Source: Pseudonocardia oceani
Lineage (GTDB): Bacteria; Actinomycetota; Actinomycetes; Mycobacteriales; Pseudonocardiaceae
NCBI RefSeq assembly: GCF_019263585.2
Contig: NZ_JADQDF010000001.1
Span: forward strand, 1,922,001 to 1,986,000
Direction: 5' to 3'
Length of the DNA stretch: 64,000 bases
Of the stretch, positions 16,142-25,113 are shown piece after piece. The first letter of the stretch is position 1. Each line of letters starts with the position of its first letter. Both the position numbers and the translations under genes were made by a program. Under the pieces are notes generated by a model. The model saw nothing but the letters and a program-made list of their open reading frames with translations. It was not told where the DNA came from and searched no databases.

Positions 16142-16192
16142 GCAGGAAAGCCACTTTCCCGCCCTCTCATGGCGGGAAAGTGGCTTTCCTGC
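16142..16192. repeat. Perfect 22-base inverted repeat with nested palindromes
   Basis: Arms 16142-16163 and 16171-16192 are perfectly complementary around a 7-base loop (CTCTCAT). Each arm is itself a small palindrome (GGAAAGCCACTTTCC), so the DNA could form one long or two short hairpins. It lies 17 bases beyond the sucD stop and can act as its terminator, although the perfection and nesting exceed ordinary terminators. It may be a dispersed intergenic repeat. Confidence 0.8.
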
Positions 16193-16208
16193 AACACAGG
16201 GGCGGGCG

Positions 16209-17096
16209 CTACAGCCCCGCCACGATCTCCCGCATCAGGTCCGCGGTCTCGCTCGGCGTCTTGCCGACCTTGACCCCGGCGGCCTCCAGGGCCTCCTTCT
16301 TCGCCTGCGCCGTGCCTGCCGAGCCGGAGACGATGGCGCCGGCGTGGCCCATCGTCTTGCCCTCGGGCGCGGTGAAGCCCGCGACGTAGCCGACGACCGG
16401 CTTGGTCACGTGCTCCTTGATGTAGGCCGCCGCGCGCTCCTCCGCGTCGCCGCCGATCTCGCCGATCATGACGATCGCGGCGGTCTCGGGGTCGGCCTCG
16501 AAGGCCTCGAGCGCGTCGATGTGCGTGGTGCCGATGACCGGGTCGCCGCCGATGCCGATGGCGGTGGAGAAGCCGATCTCGCGCAGCTCGTACATCATCT
16601 GGTAGGTCAGCGTGCCCGACTTGGAGACGAGCCCGATCTTGCCGGCGCCCGCGATGTCGGCCGGGATGATGCCCGCGTTCGACTTCCCGGGCGAGATGAT
16701 CCCGGGGCAGTTCGGGCCGATGATCCGGGTCTTGTTCCCCTTGGCCACGGCGTGCGCCCAGAAGTACGCGGAGTCGTGCACCGGCACGCCCTCTGTGATG
16801 ATCACCAGCAGTGGGATCTCGGCGTCGATCGCCTCGATCACGGCGTCCTTGGTGAACTTCGGGGGCACGAAGGCGACGCTGACGTCGGCGCCGGTCTCCT
16901 TCATGGCCTCCTCGACGGTGGCGAACACCGGGAGCTTCTTACCGCCGATCTCGACGGTCGTGCCGGCCTTGCGCGCGTTCACGCCGCCGACGATGTTCGT
17001 GCCCGCCGCGAGCATCTTGGTGGAGTGCTTGGTGCCCTCACCACCGGTGATGCCCTGGACGATGACCTTGCTGTTCTCGTTGAGGAAGATCGACAT
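16209..17096 (-). CDS. sucD: Succinyl-CoA synthetase alpha subunit SucD
   Basis: A 295-residue subunit of the TCA-cycle enzyme that makes ATP or GTP from succinyl-CoA. It has the CoA-binding Rossmann fold ([13 protein letters not shown]), [14 protein letters not shown] and the phospho-histidine loop [10 protein letters not shown] near residue 250. The ATG lies two bases after the sucC stop, and the pair is an obligate heteromer encoded in one operon. Confidence 0.98.
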   Translation of the reverse strand: MSIFLNENSKVIVQGITGGEGTKHSTKMLAAGTNIVGGVNARKAGTTVEIGGKKLPVFATVEEAMKETGADVSVAFVPPKFTKDAVIEAIDAEIPLLVIITEGVPVHDSAYFWAHAVAKGNKTRIIGPNCPGIISPGKSNAGIIPADIAGAGKIGLVSKSGTLTYQMMYELREIGFSTAIGIGGDPVIGTTHIDALEAFEADPETAAIVMIGEIGGDAEERAAAYIKEHVTKPVVGYVAGFTAPEGKTMGHAGAIVSGSAGTAQAKKEALEAAGVKVGKTPSETADLMREIVAGL

Positions 17097-17098
17097 AG

Positions 17099-18271
17099 TC
17101 AGGCCCCCGCCGCTGCGAGCTCGGCGGCCTTGTCGGCCGCGTTGTCCATGGTGTCCACCTGCGTGACGAGCGGGTGGTTCGCGTCGTCGAGGATCTGGCG
17201 GCCCTCGATGACGTTGTTGCCGTCCAGGCGCACCACGAGCGGCTTGGTGGCGCTGTCGCCCAGGATCTTCAGGGCCTCGACGATCCCGTTGGCCACCGCG
17301 TCGCACGCGGTGATGCCGCCGAAGACGTTGACGAAGACGCTCTTGACGTCCGGGTCGCCCAGGATGACGTCGAGGCCGTCGGCCATGACCTGCGCCGACG
17401 CACCGCCGCCGATGTCGAGGAAGTTGGCGGGCTTGACGCCGCCGTGCTTCTCGCCCGCGTACGCGACGACGTCGAGGGTGCTCATGACCAGGCCCGCGCC
17501 GTTGCCGATGATGCCGACCTGGCCGTCGTCGAGCTTGACGTAGTTGAGGCCCTTGGCCTTCGCCTTGGCCTCGAGCGGGTTCTCGGTGCGCTCGTCGACC
17601 AGCGCCGCGTGCTCGGGGTGCCGGAAGCCGGCGTTCTCGTCGAGCGTGACCTTGCCGTCCAGCGCGATGACCCGGTCCTGCGGGTCGCGCACCAGCGGGT
17701 TGACCTCGACGAGCGTGGCGTCCTCGGAGACGAAGGTCTCCCAGAGCTTCACGATGACGTCGGCGGCCTCCTCGGCCACCTCGGCCGGGTACTTCGCCGC
17801 CGCGACGATCTCGGCGGCCTTCGCCCGGTCGACGCCCGCGATCGCGTCGATCGGGATGCGCGCCAGCGCCTCGGGCCGCTCGACCGCGAGCTGTTCGATC
17901 TCCATGCCGCCCTCGGCGCTCGCCATCGCGAGGAAGGTGCGGTTGGAGCGGTCGAGCAGGAAGGAGAAGTAGTACTCCTCCGCGATGTCGCTGGCCGTGG
18001 TCACGAGCACGCGGTGCACCGTGTGGCCCTTGATGTCGAGGCCGAGGATGTCGGTGGCCTTCTCGGCCGCCTCGTCCGGGGTCGTCGCCAGCTTGACGCC
18101 GCCGGCCTTGCCGCGGCCACCGACCTTGACCTGCGCCTTGACGACGACGGCGGTGCCGAGCTCGGCCGCCGCGGCCTTCGCGTCCTCGACCGTCTCGACG
18201 GTCTTGCCCGGCAGGACCGGGACGCCGTGTGCGGCGAAGAGGTCCTTCGCCTGGTACTCGTAGAGATCCAT
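17099..18271 (-). CDS. sucC: Succinyl-CoA synthetase beta subunit SucC (ADP-forming)
   Basis: A 390-residue subunit with an N-terminal ATP-grasp domain ([31 protein letters not shown]) and the C-terminal ligase domain with [19 protein letters not shown] and VNVFGGI. ATG at 18271 is preceded by GGGAGAG at the right spacing; an in-frame GTG 12 bases upstream overlaps that ribosome site and is rejected. It heads the sucC-sucD operon, divergent from the lipase-like gene. Confidence 0.98.
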   Translation of the reverse strand: MDLYEYQAKDLFAAHGVPVLPGKTVETVEDAKAAAAELGTAVVVKAQVKVGGRGKAGGVKLATTPDEAAEKATDILGLDIKGHTVHRVLVTTASDIAEEYYFSFLLDRSNRTFLAMASAEGGMEIEQLAVERPEALARIPIDAIAGVDRAKAAEIVAAAKYPAEVAEEAADVIVKLWETFVSEDATLVEVNPLVRDPQDRVIALDGKVTLDENAGFRHPEHAALVDERTENPLEAKAKAKGLNYVKLDDGQVGIIGNGAGLVMSTLDVVAYAGEKHGGVKPANFLDIGGGASAQVMADGLDVILGDPDVKSVFVNVFGGITACDAVANGIVEALKILGDSATKPLVVRLDGNNVIEGRQILDDANHPLVTQVDTMDNAADKAAELAAAGA

Positions 18272-18469
18272 GGGCTCTCCCACTCCGCTGTGCGTGTGAG
18301 CCGCTCTCCGGCTCGCGGAAACGCTGCTGCGACGACCCTAGCGACGCGGGCCGCACCTGCCCTGACCTGCCCCGGTGACCGCTGTCACCCCCCGGTCGGA
18401 CAGGGCCGTTCCGCACGGTGTGTCAATCGGGGACAGCGCGACGGCGGTCTCTGGCCTACCGTCGGGTAC

Positions 18470-19432
18470 ATGGCGCTGGTCCGCGAGGGACTCGACCGCC
18501 TGGCGTCCGCCGCCGGGGCGGTCGGCCGGGCCGCGGTCGAGGTCGGCCGCGCCGGGGCCTACACCGCCCGGACCGTCGGCACCCCCTCCGGCCTGCGCGG
18601 CGTCGCCGTCGAGTGGGCGTGGCTGGCGGCGCACCTGGCCGTGTACCCGGCCGGACTGCTGCGCGAGACGCTGGTGGAGTCCGGCGACGGCTACCGCACC
18701 GACCCGCTGCCGCCCGAGCGCCGCGGCCTGCTGGTGGCCGACCCCGAGGGCGCCGGCTACCCGATCCTGCTGGTGCACGGGATCATGGACAACCGCTCGG
18801 TGTTCACCGTCTTCCGCCGCGCGCTGCGCCGGCGCGGGTTCGGCACCGTGCACGCGGTGAACTACAGCCTGTTCACCGACGACGTCCGCACGGCGGCGCA
18901 CGAGCTGCGCGGGCACGTCGAGCGGCTGCGCGAGCTCACGGGCGCGGAGCGCGTCCACATCGTCGGGCACTCGCTGGGCGGGATGATCGCGCGCTACTAC
19001 GTGCAGCGCCTGGGCGGTTCCGACGTCGTCGACACGCTCGTGACGCTGGGCAGCCCGCACACCGGCTCGCTCAGCGCCTACCTCATGCCCACGCCGCTGG
19101 CCGCCCAGCTGCGCCCCGGCTCCGACCTGCTGCGCGAGCTGGAGGAGCCCGCACCCGGCTGCCCCACGCGGTTCCTGGTCGTGTGGAGCCGCATGGACCA
19201 GATGATCGTGCCGCAGCGCAACGCCCGGCTCGCGCACGCCGACCTGCACGTCGAACACCTGGAGCTGCGTGACGTCGGTCACCTCTCCCTGCCGATCGAC
19301 CCGCGGTCCGTGCACTGGGTGGTCAGCGCACTCGCTCGTTCGGACCATCGCCGTCACCCGTTCCGCCGTGGCCAGGCTCTCGACAACCCCCGTCCGACCA
19401 CGTTCGGTCAGCGCTCCTCGCCCGCGTCCTGA
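18470..19432 (+). CDS. Alpha/beta-hydrolase, triacylglycerol lipase / esterase type
   Basis: A 320-residue protein with an N-terminal 75-residue helical stretch containing a weak membrane segment (WLAAHLAVYPAGLL). An alpha/beta-hydrolase fold follows: the oxyanion LVHGIMDNRSVF, the nucleophile elbow GHSLGG near residue 165, the acid in VVWSRMDQMI and the histidine in DVGHLSLP. Helical segment plus EstA/LipA-like fold suggests a membrane-bound lipid esterase. Only about ten bases separate a possible -10 (TACCGT) from the ATG, so the transcript may be leaderless. Confidence 0.82.
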   Translation: MALVREGLDRLASAAGAVGRAAVEVGRAGAYTARTVGTPSGLRGVAVEWAWLAAHLAVYPAGLLRETLVESGDGYRTDPLPPERRGLLVADPEGAGYPILLVHGIMDNRSVFTVFRRALRRRGFGTVHAVNYSLFTDDVRTAAHELRGHVERLRELTGAERVHIVGHSLGGMIARYYVQRLGGSDVVDTLVTLGSPHTGSLSAYLMPTPLAAQLRPGSDLLRELEEPAPGCPTRFLVVWSRMDQMIVPQRNARLAHADLHVEHLELRDVGHLSLPIDPRSVHWVVSALARSDHRRHPFRRGQALDNPRPTTFGQRSSPAS

Positions 19433-19469
19433 TAGGAGCGGTCGACTTCGCGACACGCCGCCCCCTGAT

Positions 19470-19499
19470 TTGCCTACGGCGCGTGACCACCGCTACGTT
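19470..19499 (+). promoter_or_regulatory. Candidate promoter of the M23 peptidase gene
   Basis: TTGCCT (19470-19475) and TACGTT (19494-19499) are 18 bases apart and resemble a primary-sigma promoter, leaving a leader of roughly 120 bases before the GTG at 19625. No recognisable riboswitch was seen in that leader. Confidence 0.4.
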
Positions 19500-19624
19500 T
19501 CGCCCGTTCGCATCACGGACCGGTCACGACGGCAGCAGGCATCCCCCGAGACGCCTGGGACATCCCCAGTCCACGCCGACCGGCCCGCGGTACGGAGACC
19601 ACCATCCGTCGAGAAGGGCAGGTC

Positions 19625-20476
19625 GTGGCGCGCCACCGCTCCCCCAGCGGCGCCCCGGACCACCTCAGTGACGTGACGGCGCCACTGCGCGTCGTCACCG
19701 TCCCCGGGGTGCACCGGCTACCGGCGCCTCCCGCCGCGTCCCTCCGCGGCCGCGTGACCGTCGCCGCCGTGGCCACGGGCGCCGTCGTCGCGGCCGGCCA
19801 GACCGCCGTCGCACCCCTGCTCGAGGCCGCCGAGCCGCCGCCGGTCGCGATGAGCGCGCTGCTGCCCGTCGCCGAGGTCGGCGAGGCCGTCTTCCCGGTC
19901 GACGCCATCGGCGGCGACCAGGTGCTCCCCGGGGCGCTCGCGACCGTCGGCCTCGACCCGGAGTCGCAGGTCGACGTCCAGAACCTCACCAAGGCCGTCG
20001 AGATCGGCCAGGAGCTCGCCCGCCGCGACGCGATCCTCACCTCCGCGCTCTCCTTCGGCGCCCCGCTGGCGCACCTCGTCGGCGACCAGGCGTTCGTGCA
20101 GCCGACCATCGGCCGCTTCACCTCCGGCTTCGGCGGCCGCTGGGGCACCCACCACAACGGCATCGACATCGCCAACGCGATCGGCACCCCGATCTACGCC
20201 GTCACCGACGGGGTCGTCGAGAAGTCGGGCCCGGCGTCGGGCTTCGGGCTCTGGGTCGTGCTCCGTCACGCCGACGGCACCAAGTCGGTCTACGGGCACA
20301 TCAACCGGGCGGTCGTGCAGGTCGGCGACGAGGTGGCGGCCGGCCAGCAGATCGCCGAGCTCGGCAACCGCGGCTTCTCCACCGGCCCGCACCTGCACTT
20401 CGAGATCCACGACGCGAACGACAACCCGATGAACCCCCGCCCGTGGCTGGAGCAGCACGGCATCGACGGCTTCTGA
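19625..20476 (+). CDS. M23 family metallopeptidase (peptidoglycan endopeptidase)
   Basis: A 283-residue protein with one N-terminal hydrophobic segment (VTVAAVATGAVVAAGQTAV, about residues 39-57), acting as signal anchor or secretion signal. A linker follows and then a LytM/M23 domain (about residues 165-280) with the zinc ligands in HNGIDIA and HLHFEIH and the typical YGHI strand. The motifs are complete, so it is probably an active cell-wall hydrolase. GTG at 19625 follows GAGAAGGGCAGG. The homologue Rv0950c lies between uvrD1 and sucC in M. tuberculosis (from memory), the same setting as here. Confidence 0.92.
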   Translation: MARHRSPSGAPDHLSDVTAPLRVVTVPGVHRLPAPPAASLRGRVTVAAVATGAVVAAGQTAVAPLLEAAEPPPVAMSALLPVAEVGEAVFPVDAIGGDQVLPGALATVGLDPESQVDVQNLTKAVEIGQELARRDAILTSALSFGAPLAHLVGDQAFVQPTIGRFTSGFGGRWGTHHNGIDIANAIGTPIYAVTDGVVEKSGPASGFGLWVVLRHADGTKSVYGHINRAVVQVGDEVAAGQQIAELGNRGFSTGPHLHFEIHDANDNPMNPRPWLEQHGIDGF

Positions 20477-20483
20477 GCCCCGC

Positions 20484-20795
20484 TCAGGCCCGCTCGCGCG
20501 CCTCCCGGGCGAACTCCGCCCAGTCCTGCTCGGGACCCAGCACCACCCACGCCCGCATCGCGCGGCCGTGCCCGTTGTCGAACCGCGCCCCGGCGCCGGC
20601 GTCGAGCAGCTCCCCCACCCGCGCGGGGTCGAGCTTCACGACGAACCGGCCGTAGACGTCGAGCATCGCGAAGATCGCGCCGCCCGCGCGCAGCGCCCGC
20701 GCGCCGAACCCGCGGGCGCCGGGCCGCGGCGGCTCGACGCCCGGGTCGTCGGCGAACCCGTCGACCACGTCGGCGAAGCGCTCGACCGCCTCCAC
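20484..20795 (-). CDS. MmcQ/YjbR/TfoX-N-like small protein
   Basis: A 103-residue protein with the fold features of the YjbR/TfoX N-terminal group (RAGGAIFAMLDVYGRFVVKLDPARVGELLDAGAG and WVVLGPEQDWAEFAREA). No biochemical function is established. The GTG start lies five bases after the pcrA stop on the same strand, so it is read as the last gene of the pcrA transcript. It is convergent with the M23 gene, whose stop is only seven bases from its own. Confidence 0.75.
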   Translation of the reverse strand: MEAVERFADVVDGFADDPGVEPPRPGARGFGARALRAGGAIFAMLDVYGRFVVKLDPARVGELLDAGAGARFDNGHGRAMRAWVVLGPEQDWAEFAREARERA

Positions 20796-20800
20796 CGCGC

Positions 20801-23137
20801 CTACAGCTTCTGCATCGGCACGCCGCCGATCAGCATGAGCCGCACCGTGCCGGAGCTGCCGAAGTCGATCGTGACGGTGGCCCGCGCACCGCTGCCGTCG
20901 GACGCGACGACCGTACCCAGCCCGTACTTGTCGTGGTTGACGCGGTCGCCCACGTCGAGGCTGAGCGTGGGCGCCATCGACGCCTTCGGGACGTTCCACG
21001 TGCCGCGGTCGGTGGCGGTGCTGCGCCGGCCGAAGCCGAAGCGGCCCACCGGGGCCGAGCGCTCGGGCTCGGCGCGGCGCCAGTCGACCAGGCCCTCGGG
21101 CACCTCCGCCAGGAACCGCGAGGCCGGGTTGGCGTTGGGCTGGCCGAACGCCGAGCGGATCATCGCGCGGGACAGGTAGAGCCGCTCCCGGGCGCGCGTG
21201 ATGCCCACGTAGGCCAGCCGCCGCTCCTCGGCCAGCTCGGCCGGGTCGCCCATGGCGCGCATGTGCGGGAAGACGCCGTCCTCCCAGCCGGTGAGGAACA
21301 CGACGGGGAACTCCAGCCCCTTCGCCGTGTGCAGCGTCATCAGCGTGACCATGCCCTGGTCGTCGTCGGGGATGGAGTCGGCGTCGGCGACCAGCGCCAC
21401 CCGCTCCAGGAACGCGGCCAGGGAGCCGGGCTCGGGGGCGCCGACCTCCACGTCGGAGGCGTCCGGGTCGGCCGCGGCGACGTCGCCCGCGAACTCCCGC
21501 GCCACCGTGACCAGCTCGGCGAGGTTGTCCAGTCGCGACCCGTCCTGCGGGTCCTCGCTGGCCTCGAGCTCGGCGGTGTAGCCGGTCTTCGCGTAGACCG
21601 CCTCCAGCAGCTCGGCGGTCTCCTCCCCGCGGGCGACGAGCTCGTCGAGCTCGTCGAGCATCCGGACGAAGCCGCCGATCGCGCGCTGCGAGCGAGTGAC
21701 CAGGCCGGGGACGCGCTCGGGCTGCTCGGCGACGATCCGCAGCGCCGCGGCGAACGAGATGCGCTCGCGGTCGGCGAAGGCCGCCACGGTGTCCTCGGCC
21801 TTGTCGCCGATGCCGCGCTTGGGCACGTTGAGGATGCGCCGCAGGCTCACCGTGTCCTCGGGGTTGGACAGCACCCGCAGGTAGGCCAGCGCGTCGCGCA
21901 CCTCCATCCGCTCGTAGAAGCGGACGCCGCCGACGATCTTGTAGGCCATCCCGACGCGGGCGAACACGCCCTCGAAGACGCGCGACTGCGAGTTGGTCCG
22001 GTAGAACACCGCGATGTCGGAGTTGCGGTGCTCGCCGGAGTCGACGAGCCGGTCGATCTCGGCCGCGACGAACGCCGCCTCGTCGTGCTCGTTGTCGGCG
22101 ACGTACCCGACGACCTTCTCCCCGTCGCCCTGCTCGGACCACAGGCGCTTGTCGCGGCGGTCGGGGTTGCGGGCGATGACGGTGTTGGCCGCCGTGAGGA
22201 TGGTCTGCGTGGAGCGGTAGTTCTGCTCCAGCAGGATCGTGCGGGCGTCGGGGAAGTCCTTCTCGAACTCCACGATGTTGCGGATGTTGGCGCCGCGGAA
22301 GGCGTAGATGGACTGGTCGGAGTCGCCGACCACGCACAGCTCGCCCGGCAGCGCACCCGGCGCCGCGGGCGCCACCAGCTCGCGGACCAGCACGTACTGC
22401 GCGTGGTTGGTGTCCTGGTACTCGTCGACGAGTACGTGGCGGAACCGGCGGCGGTAGTACTCGGCGACGGCGGGCAGCCGCTGCAGCAGCGAGACCGTCT
22501 CCATGATCAGGTCGTCGAAGTCGAACGCGTTGGCCGTGCGCAGCCGCGACTGGTAGACGCTGTAGACCTCGGCCACCTTGCGCTCGTGGTCGTTGGTGGC
22601 GCGCTCCGCGGCGTCGTCGGCGGAGAGGAGCTCGTTCTTGAGGTTGGAGATCTGTGCGGCGACCGCGCGGGGGGCGTACTTCTTCGGGTCCGCCCCGAGG
22701 TCGCGCGTGATCATCCCGATCAGCCGCCGCGTGTCGTCGGCGTCGTAGACGGAGAACGCGCTGCGCACGCCCAGGTGCGACGCCTCGCGCCGCAGGATCC
22801 GCACGCACATCGAGTGGAACGTGGACACCCACATCGCGTTGCCGCGGCGCCCCACCAGCGCGTCGACCCGCTCCTTCATCTCGGCCGCAGCCTTGTTGGT
22901 GAAGGTGATCGACAGGATCTCGCCGGGGTGCGCGTCGCGCTCGGCGAGCAGCCAGGCGATGCGGTGCGTGAGCACCCGGGTCTTGCCCGACCCCGCGCCC
23001 GCGACGATCAGCAGCGGCGACCCGGCGTGCACGACGGCCTCCCGCTGGCGCGGGTTGAGACCCTCCAGCAGGGTCCGGCCCCGGGCGGTGCGGGGCTCGG
23101 TGACGGTCTCCTGGGGCAGTTCGAACAGCGCGCTCAT
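20801..23137 (-). CDS. pcrA: ATP-dependent DNA helicase PcrA/UvrD1
   Basis: A 778-residue superfamily 1 helicase for nucleotide-excision repair and transcription-coupled repair. Motifs in order: Q motif LNPRQREAVVHAG, Walker A AGAGSGKT near residue 45, motif II VDEYQDTN, motif III GDSDQSIYAFRGA, TLHTAKGLEFPVVFLTGWEDG and motif VI RLAYVGITRAR. The C-terminal Tudor-like domain (DRVNHDKYGLGTVV, TIDFG) contacts RNA polymerase in homologues. ATG at 23137 begins the short actinobacterial N-terminus MSALFELPQETV. It is divergent from chorismate mutase, as in mycobacteria. Confidence 0.97.
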   Translation of the reverse strand: MSALFELPQETVTEPRTARGRTLLEGLNPRQREAVVHAGSPLLIVAGAGSGKTRVLTHRIAWLLAERDAHPGEILSITFTNKAAAEMKERVDALVGRRGNAMWVSTFHSMCVRILRREASHLGVRSAFSVYDADDTRRLIGMITRDLGADPKKYAPRAVAAQISNLKNELLSADDAAERATNDHERKVAEVYSVYQSRLRTANAFDFDDLIMETVSLLQRLPAVAEYYRRRFRHVLVDEYQDTNHAQYVLVRELVAPAAPGALPGELCVVGDSDQSIYAFRGANIRNIVEFEKDFPDARTILLEQNYRSTQTILTAANTVIARNPDRRDKRLWSEQGDGEKVVGYVADNEHDEAAFVAAEIDRLVDSGEHRNSDIAVFYRTNSQSRVFEGVFARVGMAYKIVGGVRFYERMEVRDALAYLRVLSNPEDTVSLRRILNVPKRGIGDKAEDTVAAFADRERISFAAALRIVAEQPERVPGLVTRSQRAIGGFVRMLDELDELVARGEETAELLEAVYAKTGYTAELEASEDPQDGSRLDNLAELVTVAREFAGDVAAADPDASDVEVGAPEPGSLAAFLERVALVADADSIPDDDQGMVTLMTLHTAKGLEFPVVFLTGWEDGVFPHMRAMGDPAELAEERRLAYVGITRARERLYLSRAMIRSAFGQPNANPASRFLAEVPEGLVDWRRAEPERSAPVGRFGFGRRSTATDRGTWNVPKASMAPTLSLDVGDRVNHDKYGLGTVVASDGSGARATVTIDFGSSGTVRLMLIGGVPMQKL

Positions 23138-23269
23138 CGCTCTCCCTCGCTGCGCGAGCTCGGCGCTGCGCGCAGGCGCCGTGTCATCGATTCGCTCGCA
23201 GGCTCGCTCATCGTGTTCCGCAGGGTACCGCCGCCCCCTGACGGTCCCGCGCTGTGGCACACTCCGACC

Positions 23270-23335
23270 GTGCTGCGGAGCTGCCGATTCCGCTACGGGT
23301 GCCGGACCCCGGTGCCCGTGGCCGCCCCGCGCTGA
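23270..23335 (+). CDS. Candidate leaderless leader peptide upstream of chorismate mutase
   Basis: GTG opens a 21-codon frame (starting VLRSCRFRYGC) that ends ten bases before a strong hairpin. A -10-like CACACT ends six bases upstream of the GTG, the spacing expected for a leaderless transcript. The peptide holds one Phe, one Tyr, two Cys and five Arg codons. Position before a hairpin and an aromatic-pathway gene suggests ribosome-mediated attenuation, but only one codon each for Phe and Tyr is weak support. It could also be an unrelated small protein or chance. Confidence 0.4.
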   Translation: MLRSCRFRYGCRTPVPVAAPR

Positions 23336-23344
23336 CCAGCCCAC

Positions 23345-23374
23345 GAGCCCCGGAGTCCAGCGGACCCGGGGCTC
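23345..23374 (+). terminator. Attenuator-like hairpin before chorismate mutase
   Basis: GAGCCCCGG (23345-23353) pairs with CCGGGGCTC (23366-23374). Inside, GTCC pairs with GGAC around an AGC loop, giving a 13-pair stem with one bulged A. It follows the candidate leader peptide and precedes the chorismate mutase ribosome site by about 30 bases. There is no U-run, so termination is inferred. Confidence 0.6.
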
Positions 23375-23414
23375 TCCCGCGTCCGGGCCCGGGCACCGGC
23401 GACGAGGAGGAGAC

Positions 23415-23708
23415 GTGACCGTGAGCGCCGAACAGGCCCCGCCCGAGGACGACATCCCCGCCGAGGACGAGATCCAGGAACTGCGGCAGGAGATCGACCG
23501 CCTGGACGCCGAGATCCTGCGCCTGGTCATGCGCCGCAGCGAGGTGTCGCAGCGGATCGGCCGCGCGCGCATGGCCGCCGGCGGCCCCCGCATCGTCTAC
23601 AACCGCGAGATGGCCGTGCTCGCCCGCTTCCGCGACCTCGGCGTCGAGGGCCGCGAGCTGGGGATGCTGCTGCTGCGCCTGGGGCGGGGACGGCTCGGAG
23701 GACGCTAG
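23415..23708 (+). CDS. Chorismate mutase, AroQ type (intracellular)
   Basis: A 97-residue all-helical protein: EIQELRQEIDRLDAEILRLVMRRSEVSQRIGRARM, then a second helix with YNREMAVLARF. It converts chorismate to prephenate for Phe and Tyr synthesis. Size and sequence match the small cytosolic actinobacterial enzyme (Rv0948c type), which needs DAHP synthase as partner for full activity (family knowledge). There is no signal peptide. GTG at 23415 follows GAGGAGGAG; a second in-frame GTG is six bases on. Confidence 0.93.
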   Translation: MTVSAEQAPPEDDIPAEDEIQELRQEIDRLDAEILRLVMRRSEVSQRIGRARMAAGGPRIVYNREMAVLARFRDLGVEGRELGMLLLRLGRGRLGGR

Positions 23709-23738
23709 GAGCGCGCTGGTTCTGGCACTCTGGACGCC

Positions 23739-24056
23739 ATGGGAGCTGTGGTCGGTCTGGTGGCGTTCCTCGTGGCCCTCGCCGGGCTGCTCGTCGCGCT
23801 GGGTCATGTCGGGTACCTGGCGATGTTGAACGGCGCAGCGCGGAAGCGGGGCGGCGCGGGCGGCGCCACCGCCGACTACGTGTCGGGCCGCTGGAAGGTC
23901 GCGGGCGGCACGGCCGCGGCGGCCGCGCTCGGGCTGCTGCTCACCAGCGGCGGGCTGCCCCTCGACGTGCTCGGCCTGCTGCTCGGCGGCGGGGCCGGCG
24001 TCGTCGCGAAGGGGGCGCTCGACCAGACCCGCGGGCAGTTCCGCGGGCAGCTCTGA
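23739..24056 (+). CDS. Small membrane protein, unknown function
   Basis: A 105-residue protein with an N-terminal hydrophobic helix (GLVAFLVALAGLLVALGHVGYLAML), a short Arg/Gly-rich loop, then two Gly/Leu-rich hydrophobic segments. ATG is clear and the gene begins 30 bases after chorismate mutase, so it may share its transcript. I do not recognise a family. Confidence 0.65.
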   Translation: MGAVVGLVAFLVALAGLLVALGHVGYLAMLNGAARKRGGAGGATADYVSGRWKVAGGTAAAAALGLLLTSGGLPLDVLGLLLGGGAGVVAKGALDQTRGQFRGQL

Positions 24057-24209
24057 CCTCGACAAGGGGATGAACGGTCCGTCACATCCGGCGAGCGGTG
24101 CTGGGCCGTTGGGGTGAAGGGCGACGAGTGGGCGAGTAGCACTTGGCCCCCGGGTGCGCCATCCGGTAGACATTCCGCAACTCGTTCACTCCAAGGAGGA
24201 CGTCGCGTC

Positions 24210-25109
24210 GTGCCCCAGCTGCTGTCCCGCGCCGGATCCGTCGATGCGACCTCGGGTGAGTTCCCCTCGGACGTCGTCACCGTCGCCGAGCTGCTGGGCC
24301 GCTACGCGGCCGAGCCCCAGGCCGAGCCGGAGCCGTCCACCGGGCCCGTCACCGTCGGCAGCATCCTTCGCCGCGAGGGCCGCGCCCCGCACGCCGCCGA
24401 CCGCCCGGTCGCCGCGCGCGGCCGCGACGACTCCGACGACGACGAGGAGCGGCCGCGCCGCGGCTCCGGCGCCCTCGTGCGCCGCAGCGCCCTCGCCGCG
24501 GGCGGCCTGCTCGCCGCCGGATCGGTCCTCGGCGCCACGGTGATGACCGACTCCTCGCTCACCGGCACGCTCGACGACACCCGCGCCTCCGGCGGCTACG
24601 CCGGCGAGGGCCGCCTCGACGAGCCCGCAGCGGGCCGGGACCGCCCGATCCCCACCGTCATCGACACCACCGCGCAGACGCAGGCCCTCGACGCCGGCGA
24701 GGCCGCGCCGATGGCCTGGACCGAGGTCGCGTTCCCCCGCGCCACGGGCGGCTCCACCGGCACCCCCGCCGCGACCGCAGCATCGTCCGCGGGCGGCTCC
24801 TCGTCCTCCGCGGGCACCGGCTCGCCCGCCGGCGGCGGCTCGGGCTCCGGCGGCAGCTCCACCCCGGCTCCCTCCACCCCCTCCGGTTCCGGCGGCGGCT
24901 CGGGCTCGGGCTCCGGCGACCAGGGCGGCGCTCCCGCCCCGCAGGGCGGCGGCCTCGGCAGCACCGTCCAGGACCTCGGCAACGGGGTGGGCGGACCGGT
25001 CGGCGGGGTCGTCAGCGGCCTCGGCGGCGTCGTGAGCGGCGCCGGCGGCGCGCTGGAGGGCGACGAGCCCAGCATCGTCGGCGGGCTCGCCGGCGGCCTC
25101 CTCCGCTGA
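24210..25109 (+). CDS. Membrane-anchored Ser/Gly-rich protein, unknown function
   Basis: A 299-residue protein. The N-terminal part has SDVVTVAELLGRY and GSILRREG, short motifs that look conserved. An acidic/Arg stretch and one transmembrane helix (ALAAGGLLAAGSVLGATVM, about residues 93-112) follow, and then a low-complexity Ser/Gly/Pro/Thr region and a Gly/Val-rich tail. The topology implies a cytoplasmic N-terminus and an extracellular disordered C-terminus. GTG at 24210 was chosen because AAGGAGGA lies nine bases upstream. No domain with known function is seen. Confidence 0.7.
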   Translation: MPQLLSRAGSVDATSGEFPSDVVTVAELLGRYAAEPQAEPEPSTGPVTVGSILRREGRAPHAADRPVAARGRDDSDDDEERPRRGSGALVRRSALAAGGLLAAGSVLGATVMTDSSLTGTLDDTRASGGYAGEGRLDEPAAGRDRPIPTVIDTTAQTQALDAGEAAPMAWTEVAFPRATGGSTGTPAATAASSAGGSSSSAGTGSPAGGGSGSGGSSTPAPSTPSGSGGGSGSGSGDQGGAPAPQGGGLGSTVQDLGNGVGGPVGGVVSGLGGVVSGAGGALEGDEPSIVGGLAGGLLR

Positions 25110-25113
25110 GCGG

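Noticed and set aside
18272..18469. Additional small gene between sucC and the lipase
   Set aside because: No start with a ribosome site and no protein-like frame; it is best read as divergent promoter space.
19500..19624. A c-di-AMP (ydaO) riboswitch ahead of the M23 peptidase gene
   Set aside because: Actinobacterial cell-wall hydrolase genes often have one, so I looked, but the conserved core sequences were not recognisable. A covariance-model search would settle it.
23117..23132. GTTCGAAC at the start of pcrA as a LexA box
   Set aside because: Only the inner palindrome is present; it lacks the TCGAAC-N4-GTTCGA spacing and lies inside the coding sequence.
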